64,000 nucleotides of DNA from Helicobacter sp. 11S02629-2 (GTDB lineage Bacteria; Campylobacterota; Campylobacteria; Campylobacterales; Helicobacteraceae). The notes under the pieces are model-generated. The model was not told where the DNA came from. It saw only the letters and a list, made by a program, of their open reading frames with translations, and did not search any database. The stretch spans positions 1 through 64,000 of the forward strand of contig NZ_MLAN01000004.1 of the NCBI RefSeq assembly GCF_002272875.1, written 5' to 3'. Positions 57,863 through 64,000 of the stretch are shown piece by piece. The first letter of the stretch is position 1; the number at the start of each line of letters is the position of its first letter. Both the position numbers and the translations under genes were made by a program.

Positions 57863-58231
57863 ATGAAAAAGATAGAGACTAAAAAAGCACCAGGTGCTAT
57901 AGGACCTTACTCTCAAGGTATGATAGTTGGAGACTTTGTCTTTACTAGCGGACAGATTCCACTTTTACCTGATGGAAGCTTTTTAGATGGAAATATCAAA
58001 GAGCAAACTCACCAAGTTTGTAAGAATCTAAAAGCTGTTTTAGAAGAAGCGGACTCAAGCCTTACAAAAGTTATAAAAACTACAGTTTTTTTAAGTGATA
58101 TGAGTTACTTTGCAGAGTTTAATGAAGTCTATGCGGAATACTTTTCACACAAGCCCGGACGCAGTACAGTAGCGGTTAAAAGCCTGCCTAAAGATTCTAA
58201 AGTAGAAATAGAGTGCATAGCTAAGTTGTAA
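57863..58231 (+). CDS. ridA: RidA family reactive imine deaminase
   Basis: A 122-residue RidA/YjgF protein that hydrolyses reactive enamine/imine intermediates from pyridoxal-phosphate enzymes. It begins [19 protein letters not shown], has FTSGQIPL and ends with the family signature [21 protein letters not shown]; the Arg of RSTV is the carboxylate-binding residue. The ribosome site AAGGAG is 7 nt before the ATG. It diverges from napA, with an AT-rich region of about 245 bp between them. Confidence 0.94.
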   Translation: MKKIETKKAPGAIGPYSQGMIVGDFVFTSGQIPLLPDGSFLDGNIKEQTHQVCKNLKAVLEEADSSLTKVIKTTVFLSDMSYFAEFNEVYAEYFSHKPGRSTVAVKSLPKDSKVEIECIAKL

Positions 58232-58516
58232 AAATAATCTTATACATAAGTCTTATAATGACGTAAGATATTGTTTGTTTCTTTGCTTATCCCCTTAGCC
58301 CTAAAGCGTCATGGCAGGGGAAATATAAAGATAATTATTTAAAAATAAATAGTTTTTAGGAAGGGTAAATTTAGATTATAGAATCTAAAAATATCTAACT
58401 GATGCATTATTCATTGCACTCTTTTCTTGTGATGACAAAAATAGCATTAAGAGAAGTAGCACAGTAAAGATACCCAGAAAAGATGATAATTTTGTAATCT
58501 TGATTTTTATTATAAG

Positions 58517-58592
58517 TGGTGGAGTGTAGGGGGATCGAACCCCTGACCTCAACGCTGCCAGCGTTGCGCTCTCCCAGCTGAGCTAACACCCC
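58517..58592 (-). tRNA. tRNA-Ala (anticodon GGC)
   Basis: The 76-nt complementary sequence folds as a cloverleaf: acceptor GGGGTGT/ACACTCC with one G-U pair, D arm GCTC/GAGC, anticodon stem CAACG/CGTTG with loop CTGGCAG (anticodon GGC), T arm with GGTTCGATCC, and an encoded CCA end. It reads GCC and GCT codons. It lies alone between ridA and the thiE-like gene. Confidence 0.96.
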
Positions 58593-58694
58593 TAGTTAAA
58601 TTAGGATTTAAAAATGCTAAGGGCTAAATTATAAAGTAAAAAGCTTAAATATAACTTATTTTAAAGGCTTAGGATTCTCTTTAAAACTCCAAAG

Positions 58695-59285
58695 TTACTC
58701 TAAAAAATACCTAATCGCCGCAAATCCAGCCACTCCTAAAGACTTAACTAAGTCTATATTAGAACTATCTATGCCACCTAGTGCTATGGTTTTAGACTTT
58801 AGTTCTAAGGGAAGATTCTTAAAGTACTCTACTCCTTTAGGTGCTCCCTTATTAGGTGTGGTAAATAGAGGGCTTAAAGTCACAAAGTTTGCTCCAAGTC
58901 TTAAGGCCTTTAAAGCTGTATCTTCATCATGAGTTGAACATATAACATCAACTTTAGTTTTGTCAAACTCCAACATATCAGAATCTAAAAACGACAAAAA
59001 TTTTTCTTTTAGATGTAAGTTAACTTTTAAACCTTGCTTTAATAAACTAAGGCTAGTTTCAAGATAAGAAAGATTAATAAAAGGCTTTATACCTTTTTTA
59101 TCACAGACTTCTAAAAACACATTAAGCAAAGCTAGCTCTTTAGAATCTAACTCTTCACTCTTTGTGATAAGCCTAAAACATGCAAAGTGCACGTCTTTTT
59201 GACTTGCTTTTAAAAGAGTGGCTTTAAAAACAGAAGGAGAGTTATCTGGATGATAGATTGGTGAAGTTATAAGATAGCTAAACAT
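58695..59285 (-). CDS. ThiE/TenI-family thiamine phosphate synthase-like protein
   Basis: A 196-residue TIM-barrel protein of the ThiE/TenI group. The C-terminal half carries the usual markers VICSTHDEDTALKALRLGA, FVTLSPLFTTPNKGAPKG, IALGGIDSSNIDLVKSLGVA and GFAAIRYF. Its N-terminal half is diverged and the diphosphate-binding residues are less clear than in true ThiE, so thiazole-related TenI-like or degenerate function is possible. No other thiamine gene is nearby. It is 25 nt downstream of a small membrane protein gene in the atpB run. Confidence 0.72.
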   Translation of the reverse strand: MFSYLITSPIYHPDNSPSVFKATLLKASQKDVHFACFRLITKSEELDSKELALLNVFLEVCDKKGIKPFINLSYLETSLSLLKQGLKVNLHLKEKFLSFLDSDMLEFDKTKVDVICSTHDEDTALKALRLGANFVTLSPLFTTPNKGAPKGVEYFKNLPLELKSKTIALGGIDSSNIDLVKSLGVAGFAAIRYFLE

Positions 59286-59310
59286 CGACCTAGTTTACTT
59301 AAAGCTAACT

Positions 59311-59601
59311 TTAAGGCTTTAAGTCTTGCTCACTACTAAGTCTATCAGTAGTCTTGCTAAGAGCTTCTTTAAAACTGCCCTGCTCGCTTAAGGTCACAAA
59401 GTAAAGCATAACGCGCAAGAGGAGATTAAAAAACATGCATAGACAAAACGCAGCTAGTGCGTAAAGCACTGCTAGCAAAAAAGGTCTAAAAAGAAAGAGG
59501 ATGACTACAGCACTAAATATAGCCAAGCCGAAAAACAGCCCTATAAAAAACCTAAGACTAGCTATTAGGAATCTTGCAGACTGCTTTTCTTTAGGCGTCA
59601 C
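59311..59601 (-). CDS. Small membrane protein downstream of atpB
   Basis: A 96-residue protein with two long hydrophobic segments (FFIGLFFGLAIFSAVVILFL and FLLAVLYALAAFCLCMFFNL) and charged ends. Its start lies next to the atpB stop, so it is probably co-transcribed and translated with the F0 a-subunit. It resembles the small unnamed membrane protein that follows atpB in related genomes. It could help ATP synthase assembly, but that rests only on position. Confidence 0.68.
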   Translation of the reverse strand: MTPKEKQSARFLIASLRFFIGLFFGLAIFSAVVILFLFRPFLLAVLYALAAFCLCMFFNLLLRVMLYFVTLSEQGSFKEALSKTTDRLSSEQDLKP

Positions 59602-59602
59602 T

Positions 59603-60283
59603 TTAGTGTTCTTCGTCTATTATCACAGCACTTGCTAGATAGATATAAGTCAGTATCATAAATACGAATGCTTGAAGCACAGCCATAAACATAAGGATAG
59701 CAAAAGGTAAAAGTGGAACTATCCAAGGGATAAGCTGCAACATAACTAGCAAGAACATATCATCGCCTTTGATGTTTCCAAAAAGCCTGAAAGCTAGTGA
59801 CACTATCCTAGAAAGGTGAGAGATTATCTCCACTGGGAACATAAGCGGTGAAAGAAGCAGTATAGGACCTGCAAAGTGACCAAAGTACTTCTTAAAGCCA
59901 TTAGCCCTTATACCTTCAAAGTGGTAGTAAAAAAAGACTATGAGTGCTAAGACTAGGGTGTAACTAGTACTTGAGCTTGGTGCTTCAAAGCCCGGTATGA
60001 TACCTATAGCATTACAATAAAAAACATAGATTCCAATAGTACCTGCTAGTGGAAAGTACTTTCTAGCTAGTTTATCACCTAGTGCGTCTTTTCCTATATA
60101 AAGCATACCGCCTATGATGTACTCATAGAAGTTTTGAAGTCCTGTTGGCACAACTTGCATACGTCTAGTAGCTAGCATGCTTATGACTATGGTAATTATG
60201 GCAATAAGAACAGTGTAAAAGCCTATGACAAAGCTGTGATTGTTACTTATAAGCCCTGCAAAAGTAAATAATCTTCCTTCCAT
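59603..60283 (-). CDS. atpB: ATP synthase F0 subunit a
   Basis: Subunit a forms the proton channel of the F0 motor. The 226-residue protein has about six membrane helices and the essential Arg in [14 protein letters not shown], with [19 protein letters not shown] in the last helices. The ATG at 60283 has AAAGGG upstream; a GTG two codons earlier is less likely. As in other Campylobacterota, atpB stands apart from the main ATP synthase operon. It diverges from yebC. Confidence 0.94.
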   Translation of the reverse strand: MEGRLFTFAGLISNNHSFVIGFYTVLIAIITIVISMLATRRMQVVPTGLQNFYEYIIGGMLYIGKDALGDKLARKYFPLAGTIGIYVFYCNAIGIIPGFEAPSSSTSYTLVLALIVFFYYHFEGIRANGFKKYFGHFAGPILLLSPLMFPVEIISHLSRIVSLAFRLFGNIKGDDMFLLVMLQLIPWIVPLLPFAILMFMAVLQAFVFMILTYIYLASAVIIDEEH

Positions 60284-60469
60284 ATACACCCTTTTTTTAT
60301 AATGTCGTAAGGATAGCTTGGATTAACTTAAAATATATTGATTTTAGTATAAAAACAAGTTTGGAATGATTTTGCATATTAAAGTGTAATATTTAAATTT
60401 GACAATGCAAATTAGCTAGATATAAAATACCAAAACTATTTAAGCAGGTTTAAAAGGAGTACAAGTACT

Positions 60470-61186
60470 ATGGGACGAGCGTTTGAGTATAGAAGGGCAG
60501 CAAAAGAAAAAAGATGGGATAAGATGAGCAAGGTCTTCCCAAAACTAGCAAAAGCTATAACTGTAGCTGCAAAAGCTGGGGGAAGTGACCCTTTGATGAA
60601 TGCAAAGCTTAGAAGTGCCATAGCTACAGCTAAAGCCCAAAATATGCCAAAAGATAACATAGAAGCAGCTATAAAAAGGGCTAGTGGAAAAGATGGCGAC
60701 TTTGTAGAGCTAACCTATGAAGGAAAAGCACCCGGTGGAGTTTTGATCTTTGTAGAGTGCACTAGTGATAACCCAACTAGAACAGTGGCTAATCTAAAAA
60801 GCTACTTTAATAAAAGCAAAAACTCTACTTTGCTGGTTAATGGGTCAATTGACTTTATGTTTGAGAGAAAAGCACAGTTTAAGTTTAAAACTAATGATGA
60901 TTTAGATTCCATAGAGTTAGCTTTAATAGACTTTGGACTAACTGAGATAGAAAAAGCTGAAGATGAAGAAAGTACCTACATAGCTTATGCTAACTTTGAA
61001 GACTTTGGGCACATGCAGCAAGGACTTGAAAGCATGCCAAGTCTTGAGATTCTAAGCTCAAAAACTGTAAGAGTGCCAACTACTCCTATAGAAGTAGATG
61101 AAGAAAACTTAGAAATCGTAGAAAAACTGCTAGATAAGATAGAAGATGATGATGATGTATTAGCAGTTTATACAAATATCTTGTAA
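60470..61186 (+). CDS. YebC/PmpR family DNA-binding regulatory protein
   Basis: A conserved YebC-family protein of 238 aa, regarded as a transcription regulator or, from later work, a translation factor for proline-rich stretches. It starts [19 protein letters not shown], a form typical of this phylum, then [16 protein letters not shown] and [14 protein letters not shown], followed by the middle and C-terminal domains. A ribosome site (AAAAGGAG) lies 10 nt upstream. It is followed by the sigma-54 promoter of the flagellar rod operon but is not part of that unit. Confidence 0.92.
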   Translation: MGRAFEYRRAAKEKRWDKMSKVFPKLAKAITVAAKAGGSDPLMNAKLRSAIATAKAQNMPKDNIEAAIKRASGKDGDFVELTYEGKAPGGVLIFVECTSDNPTRTVANLKSYFNKSKNSTLLVNGSIDFMFERKAQFKFKTNDDLDSIELALIDFGLTEIEKAEDEESTYIAYANFEDFGHMQQGLESMPSLEILSSKTVRVPTTPIEVDEENLEIVEKLLDKIEDDDDVLAVYTNIL

Positions 61187-61220
61187 TATATATTTTAAGG
61201 AATCACTAAGTCACTAAAAG

Positions 61221-61237
61221 TTGGCACTGAAATTGCT
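61221..61237 (+). promoter_or_regulatory. Sigma-54 (RpoN) promoter of the flgBC-fliE operon
   Basis: TTGGCAC-N5-TTGCT is a full match to the -24/-12 consensus, with the GG and GC dinucleotides 12 bp apart. It lies 53 bp before the flgB ATG. In Helicobacter and Campylobacter the flagellar basal-body and rod genes of this class use RpoN under the FlgS-FlgR pair. Confidence 0.93.
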
Positions 61238-61289
61238 TAGTTTTGGCAGTTGCATTTAGTTATTTGCAAGGTTTTCAAGGAGACTTCAT

Positions 61290-61745
61290 ATGGATATAAG
61301 TAGCACTTTAAGCCCAAGCTTTGATACTTCAAAGGCTTATAAGCTAGTCTATCAAGCACTAGATTATAGATCTTTAAGACAAGATCTTATAGCTAGCAAC
61401 ATAGCTAATATAGACACGCCCTACTATAGACCAAAAGATGTGGATTTTGAAAGCATGCTAGCAGAGAAGGAAAGAGAAGTCTTTGACGGAGATAAAGGGC
61501 AGCAGACTTTAAAGCTAGCAGAGACTTCAGGGAGACATTTGCCCGGAAACACAGCCTCTTTAGATAAAGCTTCTATATTTTTTAGAGATGGCCACCTAGC
61601 AAGAAATGATGGTAACAGCGTAGACTTAGATGTAGAAACTACAGAGCTTTCTAAAAACTCTATGATGTATCAAGCATTAACTACAGCACTAAAGATGCAT
61701 AAAGGTATATTTGCCTATGCACTAGATTCTAGTAAAAACCTATAA
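61290..61745 (+). CDS. flgB: Flagellar proximal rod protein FlgB
   Basis: FlgB forms part of the proximal rod of the flagellar basal body. The 151-residue protein has the rod-family N-terminus (ASNIANIDTPYYRPKDVDFESML) and a C-terminal helix rich in amphipathic residues (ELSKNSMMYQALTTALKMHK). It is the first gene after the sigma-54 promoter, with AAGGAG before the ATG. flgC follows after 10 nt and fliE after that. Confidence 0.96.
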   Translation: MDISSTLSPSFDTSKAYKLVYQALDYRSLRQDLIASNIANIDTPYYRPKDVDFESMLAEKEREVFDGDKGQQTLKLAETSGRHLPGNTASLDKASIFFRDGHLARNDGNSVDLDVETTELSKNSMMYQALTTALKMHKGIFAYALDSSKNL

Positions 61746-61755
61746 GGACTAAGCC

Positions 61756-62247
61756 ATGTTTTTAAGTACTTTTGATATCAGTGGATACGGCCTTTCAGCC
61801 CAACGCTTTAGAGTAAATGTCATCTCTTCTAACATAGCTAATGCCAACACTACTAGAACAGATGAAGGTGGACCTTATAGAAGACAAGAAGTTGTACTAA
61901 AAGCATTTGATTTCAATAAAATGTTAAATAAAAAGCTTTCTAAAGATAACGACATGATAGGCTATGAAGACCCACTAGATGAAGGAGACTTAGATAAAAA
62001 GCCAAATCCTGCCATAACTGGCGTTTATGTAGATAAAATAGTACGTGATGATAGTGCACCTATCATGAAGTATGACCCATCTAATCCTGATGCAAACTCT
62101 GCTGGATATGTTGCTTACCCAAATATTAATCCAGTTGTAGAAATGGCCGATCTTATAGAAGCTACAAGAGCATATCAAGCAAACGTAGCTGCTTTTCAAA
62201 GTGCTAAGAACATGGCGAGCAACGCTATAGCGATGTTTCACGCCTAG
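61756..62247 (+). CDS. flgC: Flagellar proximal rod protein FlgC
   Basis: FlgC is a proximal rod subunit next to FlgB. The 163-residue protein shows the conserved start FDISGYGLSAQRFRVNVISS and SNIANANTTRTDEGGPYRRQ, and ends NPVVEMADLIEATRAYQANV with a coiled helix after it. It is 10 nt from flgB and 23 nt from fliE, all under the sigma-54 promoter. Confidence 0.96.
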   Translation: MFLSTFDISGYGLSAQRFRVNVISSNIANANTTRTDEGGPYRRQEVVLKAFDFNKMLNKKLSKDNDMIGYEDPLDEGDLDKKPNPAITGVYVDKIVRDDSAPIMKYDPSNPDANSAGYVAYPNINPVVEMADLIEATRAYQANVAAFQSAKNMASNAIAMFHA

Positions 62248-62270
62248 AGTTTTATCCAAGGAGGACAGAA

Positions 62271-62573
62271 ATGGCGCAAATTAACAATATAAGTGTTCCA
62301 AAGCTTAGTGATATCTCTCTTACAGACTCTCCTAGTAGCGTCAAAGAAGGTGGAGCTAACTTTTCAACACTGCTTAAAAAATCTTTAGATGAACTAAATG
62401 TATCTCAAGAGGCTTCTGATAAAGCTTTAGCAGATATGGCAAGTGGTCAAATTAAAGATTTACACCAAGCAGCCATAGCTATAGGCAAGGCAGAAACTAG
62501 TATGAAACTAATGCTAGAAGTACGTAATAAAGCAATCAGTGCCTATAAAGAGATACTAAGAACACAAGTTTAA
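62271..62573 (+). CDS. fliE: Flagellar hook-basal body complex protein FliE
   Basis: FliE links the MS ring to the rod and is the first protein exported by the flagellar apparatus. The 100-residue protein ends with the family core ASGQIKDLHQAAIAIGKAET and SMKLMLEVRNKAISAYKEIL. AAGGAGG precedes its ATG. The ftsI-like gene starts 18 nt after its stop, matching the flgB-flgC-fliE-penicillin-binding protein order of H. pylori and C. jejuni. Confidence 0.95.
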   Translation: MAQINNISVPKLSDISLTDSPSSVKEGGANFSTLLKKSLDELNVSQEASDKALADMASGQIKDLHQAAIAIGKAETSMKLMLEVRNKAISAYKEILRTQV

Positions 62574-62591
62574 GCTTAGAGTAGGCTTTAC

Positions 62592-64000
62592 TTGCAGAGA
62601 AAAAACTTATTTACAAAAGATAATACCGCCTCTAAAACCTCTTCAAGCATCCCTCCTAAAGAGGATGATGTAAGAAGAAGTAGGCTAGATGAAAACAAAA
62701 CAAACACACAAAAAACTTACACAAATACCAAACAAGACACAACATCTTTTAGCTTTTATGAAAGAGATGCTTTAATAGAAAAAAAGATTCAAGAAGAAAG
62801 ACTTTTAAAAGAACAAACCCAAATTAAAACTAAGCAAGAGTTGCTAAGACAAGAAGCACAAAGACAAGAGACGCTAAGACAAGCCAAGCTAAAAGAACTT
62901 CAAGAAGCAAAAGAAATATCTAAAAACTTAAACACTAAAAGCAAATCAGCTAAAAAACAACTTCCTTCTAACCAGCAAACGCTTACAAAACAAACAGACA
63001 CAAAATATCTAAGTAGTCCAAAAATACTTCCTAGCGACAAAGTAAGCAGCGCCCAAAAGAAAAGCACTACTAAACACTTATCTATCAAAGAACATCAAAG
63101 CACTAAGATAAACCCACGCAATCTAAGAAAGACTTTTAATGCCCAAGCTATAAGTATGGGGAGAGAGCATGAAAATGTAGAAAAGTTTTTTAGAGCTACT
63201 AGACTTCTAGGACTAGTTGTCATACTTTTTGTATGCTTTTTAGTCTTTGTGCTTGCAGTGCTTGCTAAAGGTGTACTGCCCCGCAAGATTCCAGCAGTAG
63301 TCATTAGCAAAACAGATGTTGCAAATAGAGGCTCTATTTATAGTAGTGATGGCTACATACTTGCTAATAGCTCAAAGCTTTACAAGATAAGCATAAACCC
63401 ACAGTCTATAAATCCAGCCAAAAAAGACCTCTTTGTAAACCTCCTTTCAATCTATGGGAATCTAAAAAAAGAAGACATACTAAAAGCACTTGCAAAAAAA
63501 GGCTATGTGACTATAAGCTATAAAGTACCCGCCACAGTGGCTGCAAACTTAAGACTTTTGAATATTAAATTTATAGGCTTAGATGTCTTTCAAGAATACA
63601 CTGATGCTAGAGGCAAGCTAATACAAAAGATGGGGCTTGATATACAAGATAGCGGGATAAATAGAATCTATCCTTTACAAAATGCCATAGAGCCAACCAT
63701 AGGCTATGTAAGGAAGATAGAATCTGGTCGCATAACACGCGTTGAAGGTGTAAAAGGCATAGAAAACTATAGAGATGGAATCTTAAGCTCAAAAAGAGAT
63801 GGCAGAGTAACTGGAAGGCGTGATATAGGAGATAACATCATCTTAAACAAAAGCTCTGAGATAGTCTCAAGAGAAGATGGTTTTAACATAGTTTTAAGCA
63901 TACCTCTAGATCTGCAAATAAGAGTAGAAAAGCTTTTAAAAGAGGCTAATGATAAGTACAAAAGTCGTGAGATGATAGCTGGCATCATGGATCCAAAAAC
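62592..64000 (+). CDS. ftsI: Penicillin-binding protein FtsI/PBP2 with long charged N-terminus; 3' end outside window
   Basis: A division-type transpeptidase, cut by the window edge. From about residue 209 it has a membrane helix (LLGLVVILFVCFLVFVLAVL), then the pedestal region with NRGSIYSSDGYILANSS, EPTIGYVRK and VEGVKGIENYRDGIL, as in FtsI; the catalytic Ser motif lies beyond the window. Before the helix is a long cytoplasmic stretch (about 200 residues) rich in Lys, Gln, Glu and Arg with a repeated RQE(A/T)xRQ pattern, likely coiled coil. No ATG occurs early in this frame; TTG at 62592, preceded by GAGTAGG, is the best start. ATG 63156 would give a short conventional N-terminus. The frame is open throughout. 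Confidence 0.85.
   Translation, partial: MQRKNLFTKDNTASKTSSSIPPKEDDVRRSRLDENKTNTQKTYTNTKQDTTSFSFYERDALIEKKIQEERLLKEQTQIKTKQELLRQEAQRQETLRQAKLKELQEAKEISKNLNTKSKSAKKQLPSNQQTLTKQTDTKYLSSPKILPSDKVSSAQKKSTTKHLSIKEHQSTKINPRNLRKTFNAQAISMGREHENVEKFFRATRLLGLVVILFVCFLVFVLAVLAKGVLPRKIPAVVISKTDVANRGSIYSSDGYILANSSKLYKISINPQSINPAKKDLFVNLLSIYGNLKKEDILKALAKKGYVTISYKVPATVAANLRLLNIKFIGLDVFQEYTDARGKLIQKMGLDIQDSGINRIYPLQNAIEPTIGYVRKIESGRITRVEGVKGIENYRDGILSSKRDGRVTGRRDIGDNIILNKSSEIVSREDGFNIVLSIPLDLQIRVEKLLKEANDKYKSREMIAGIMDPK

Noticed and set aside
58407-58589. Short minus-strand frame overlapping the tRNA-Ala gene
   Set aside because: It reads through the tRNA itself; the resulting peptide is the familiar artefact of translating a tRNA.

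Overview
The window is about 64 kb of AT-rich chromosomal DNA from a Campylobacterota bacterium, most likely a Helicobacter or close relative. Four things support this: flgB-flgC-fliE followed by a penicillin-binding protein gene behind a textbook sigma-54 promoter; copA-copP; Helicobacter-type outer membrane proteins; and a pyrC / sialidase-like / membrane-protein cluster resembling the H. pylori Kdo hydrolase region. Homopolymer tracts in surface and sensory genes (G12, G13, T14) are typical contingency loci of this group. The species cannot be named from sequence alone. No rRNA, insertion sequence, prophage or CRISPR array was seen.

Layout. 1-7.6 kb: chemoreceptor interrupted by a G tract, two paralogous porin-like proteins, cheB, cheR, pdxJ and a small beta-barrel protein with a poly-T promoter. 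8-20.6 kb, mostly minus strand: flhB, mobA, dapB, trxB, trxA, a nitrilase-fold protein lacking its catalytic cysteine, xseB, then rpmE and rsmI on plus, then a cell-wall amidase, a flavin oxidoreductase, tyrS, spoT and rpoZ. 20.7-31.7 kb: a surface-glycan region holding a probable Kdo hydrolase pair around pyrC, ogt, a truncated haemoglobin, a GT9-GT6 fusion glycosyltransferase with a phase-variable 3' end, a second GT9 enzyme, moeA, a universal stress protein and a GT10 fucosyltransferase. 32-35.9 kb: tcuC-tcuA-tcuB for tricarballylate or a related acid. 35.9-36.6 kb: a gene-poor gap with a well-formed tiny hydrophobic-peptide gene resembling a type I toxin. 36.6-50.5 kb: a two-partner secretion pair whose 4047-residue exoprotein ends in four tandem domains, each with an HExxH zinc-protease motif. 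51-54 kb: rhodanese protein and the copper pair copA-copP. 54.2-57.6 kb: periplasmic nitrate reductase reduced to napA-napB. 57.9-64 kb: ridA, tRNA-Ala, thiE-like gene, atpB, yebC, the flagellar rod operon and the start of ftsI.

How the parts fit. A recurring theme is a variable surface. The GT6 domain belongs to the family of the ABO blood-group transferases and lies near a fucosyltransferase, which suggests host-glycan mimicry on lipopolysaccharide, with Kdo trimming nearby. Homopolymer tracts probably switch a chemoreceptor, the tail of the GT9-GT6 enzyme and an outer membrane protein. The main candidates for something undescribed are the GT9-GT6 fusion with its switchable hydrophobic/basic tail, the exoprotein with four tandem zincin-like modules, and the small-peptide locus at 36.17-36.47 kb. 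The word AGATTC/GAATCT is strikingly frequent, also inside hairpins between genes, and could be an uptake-type signal.
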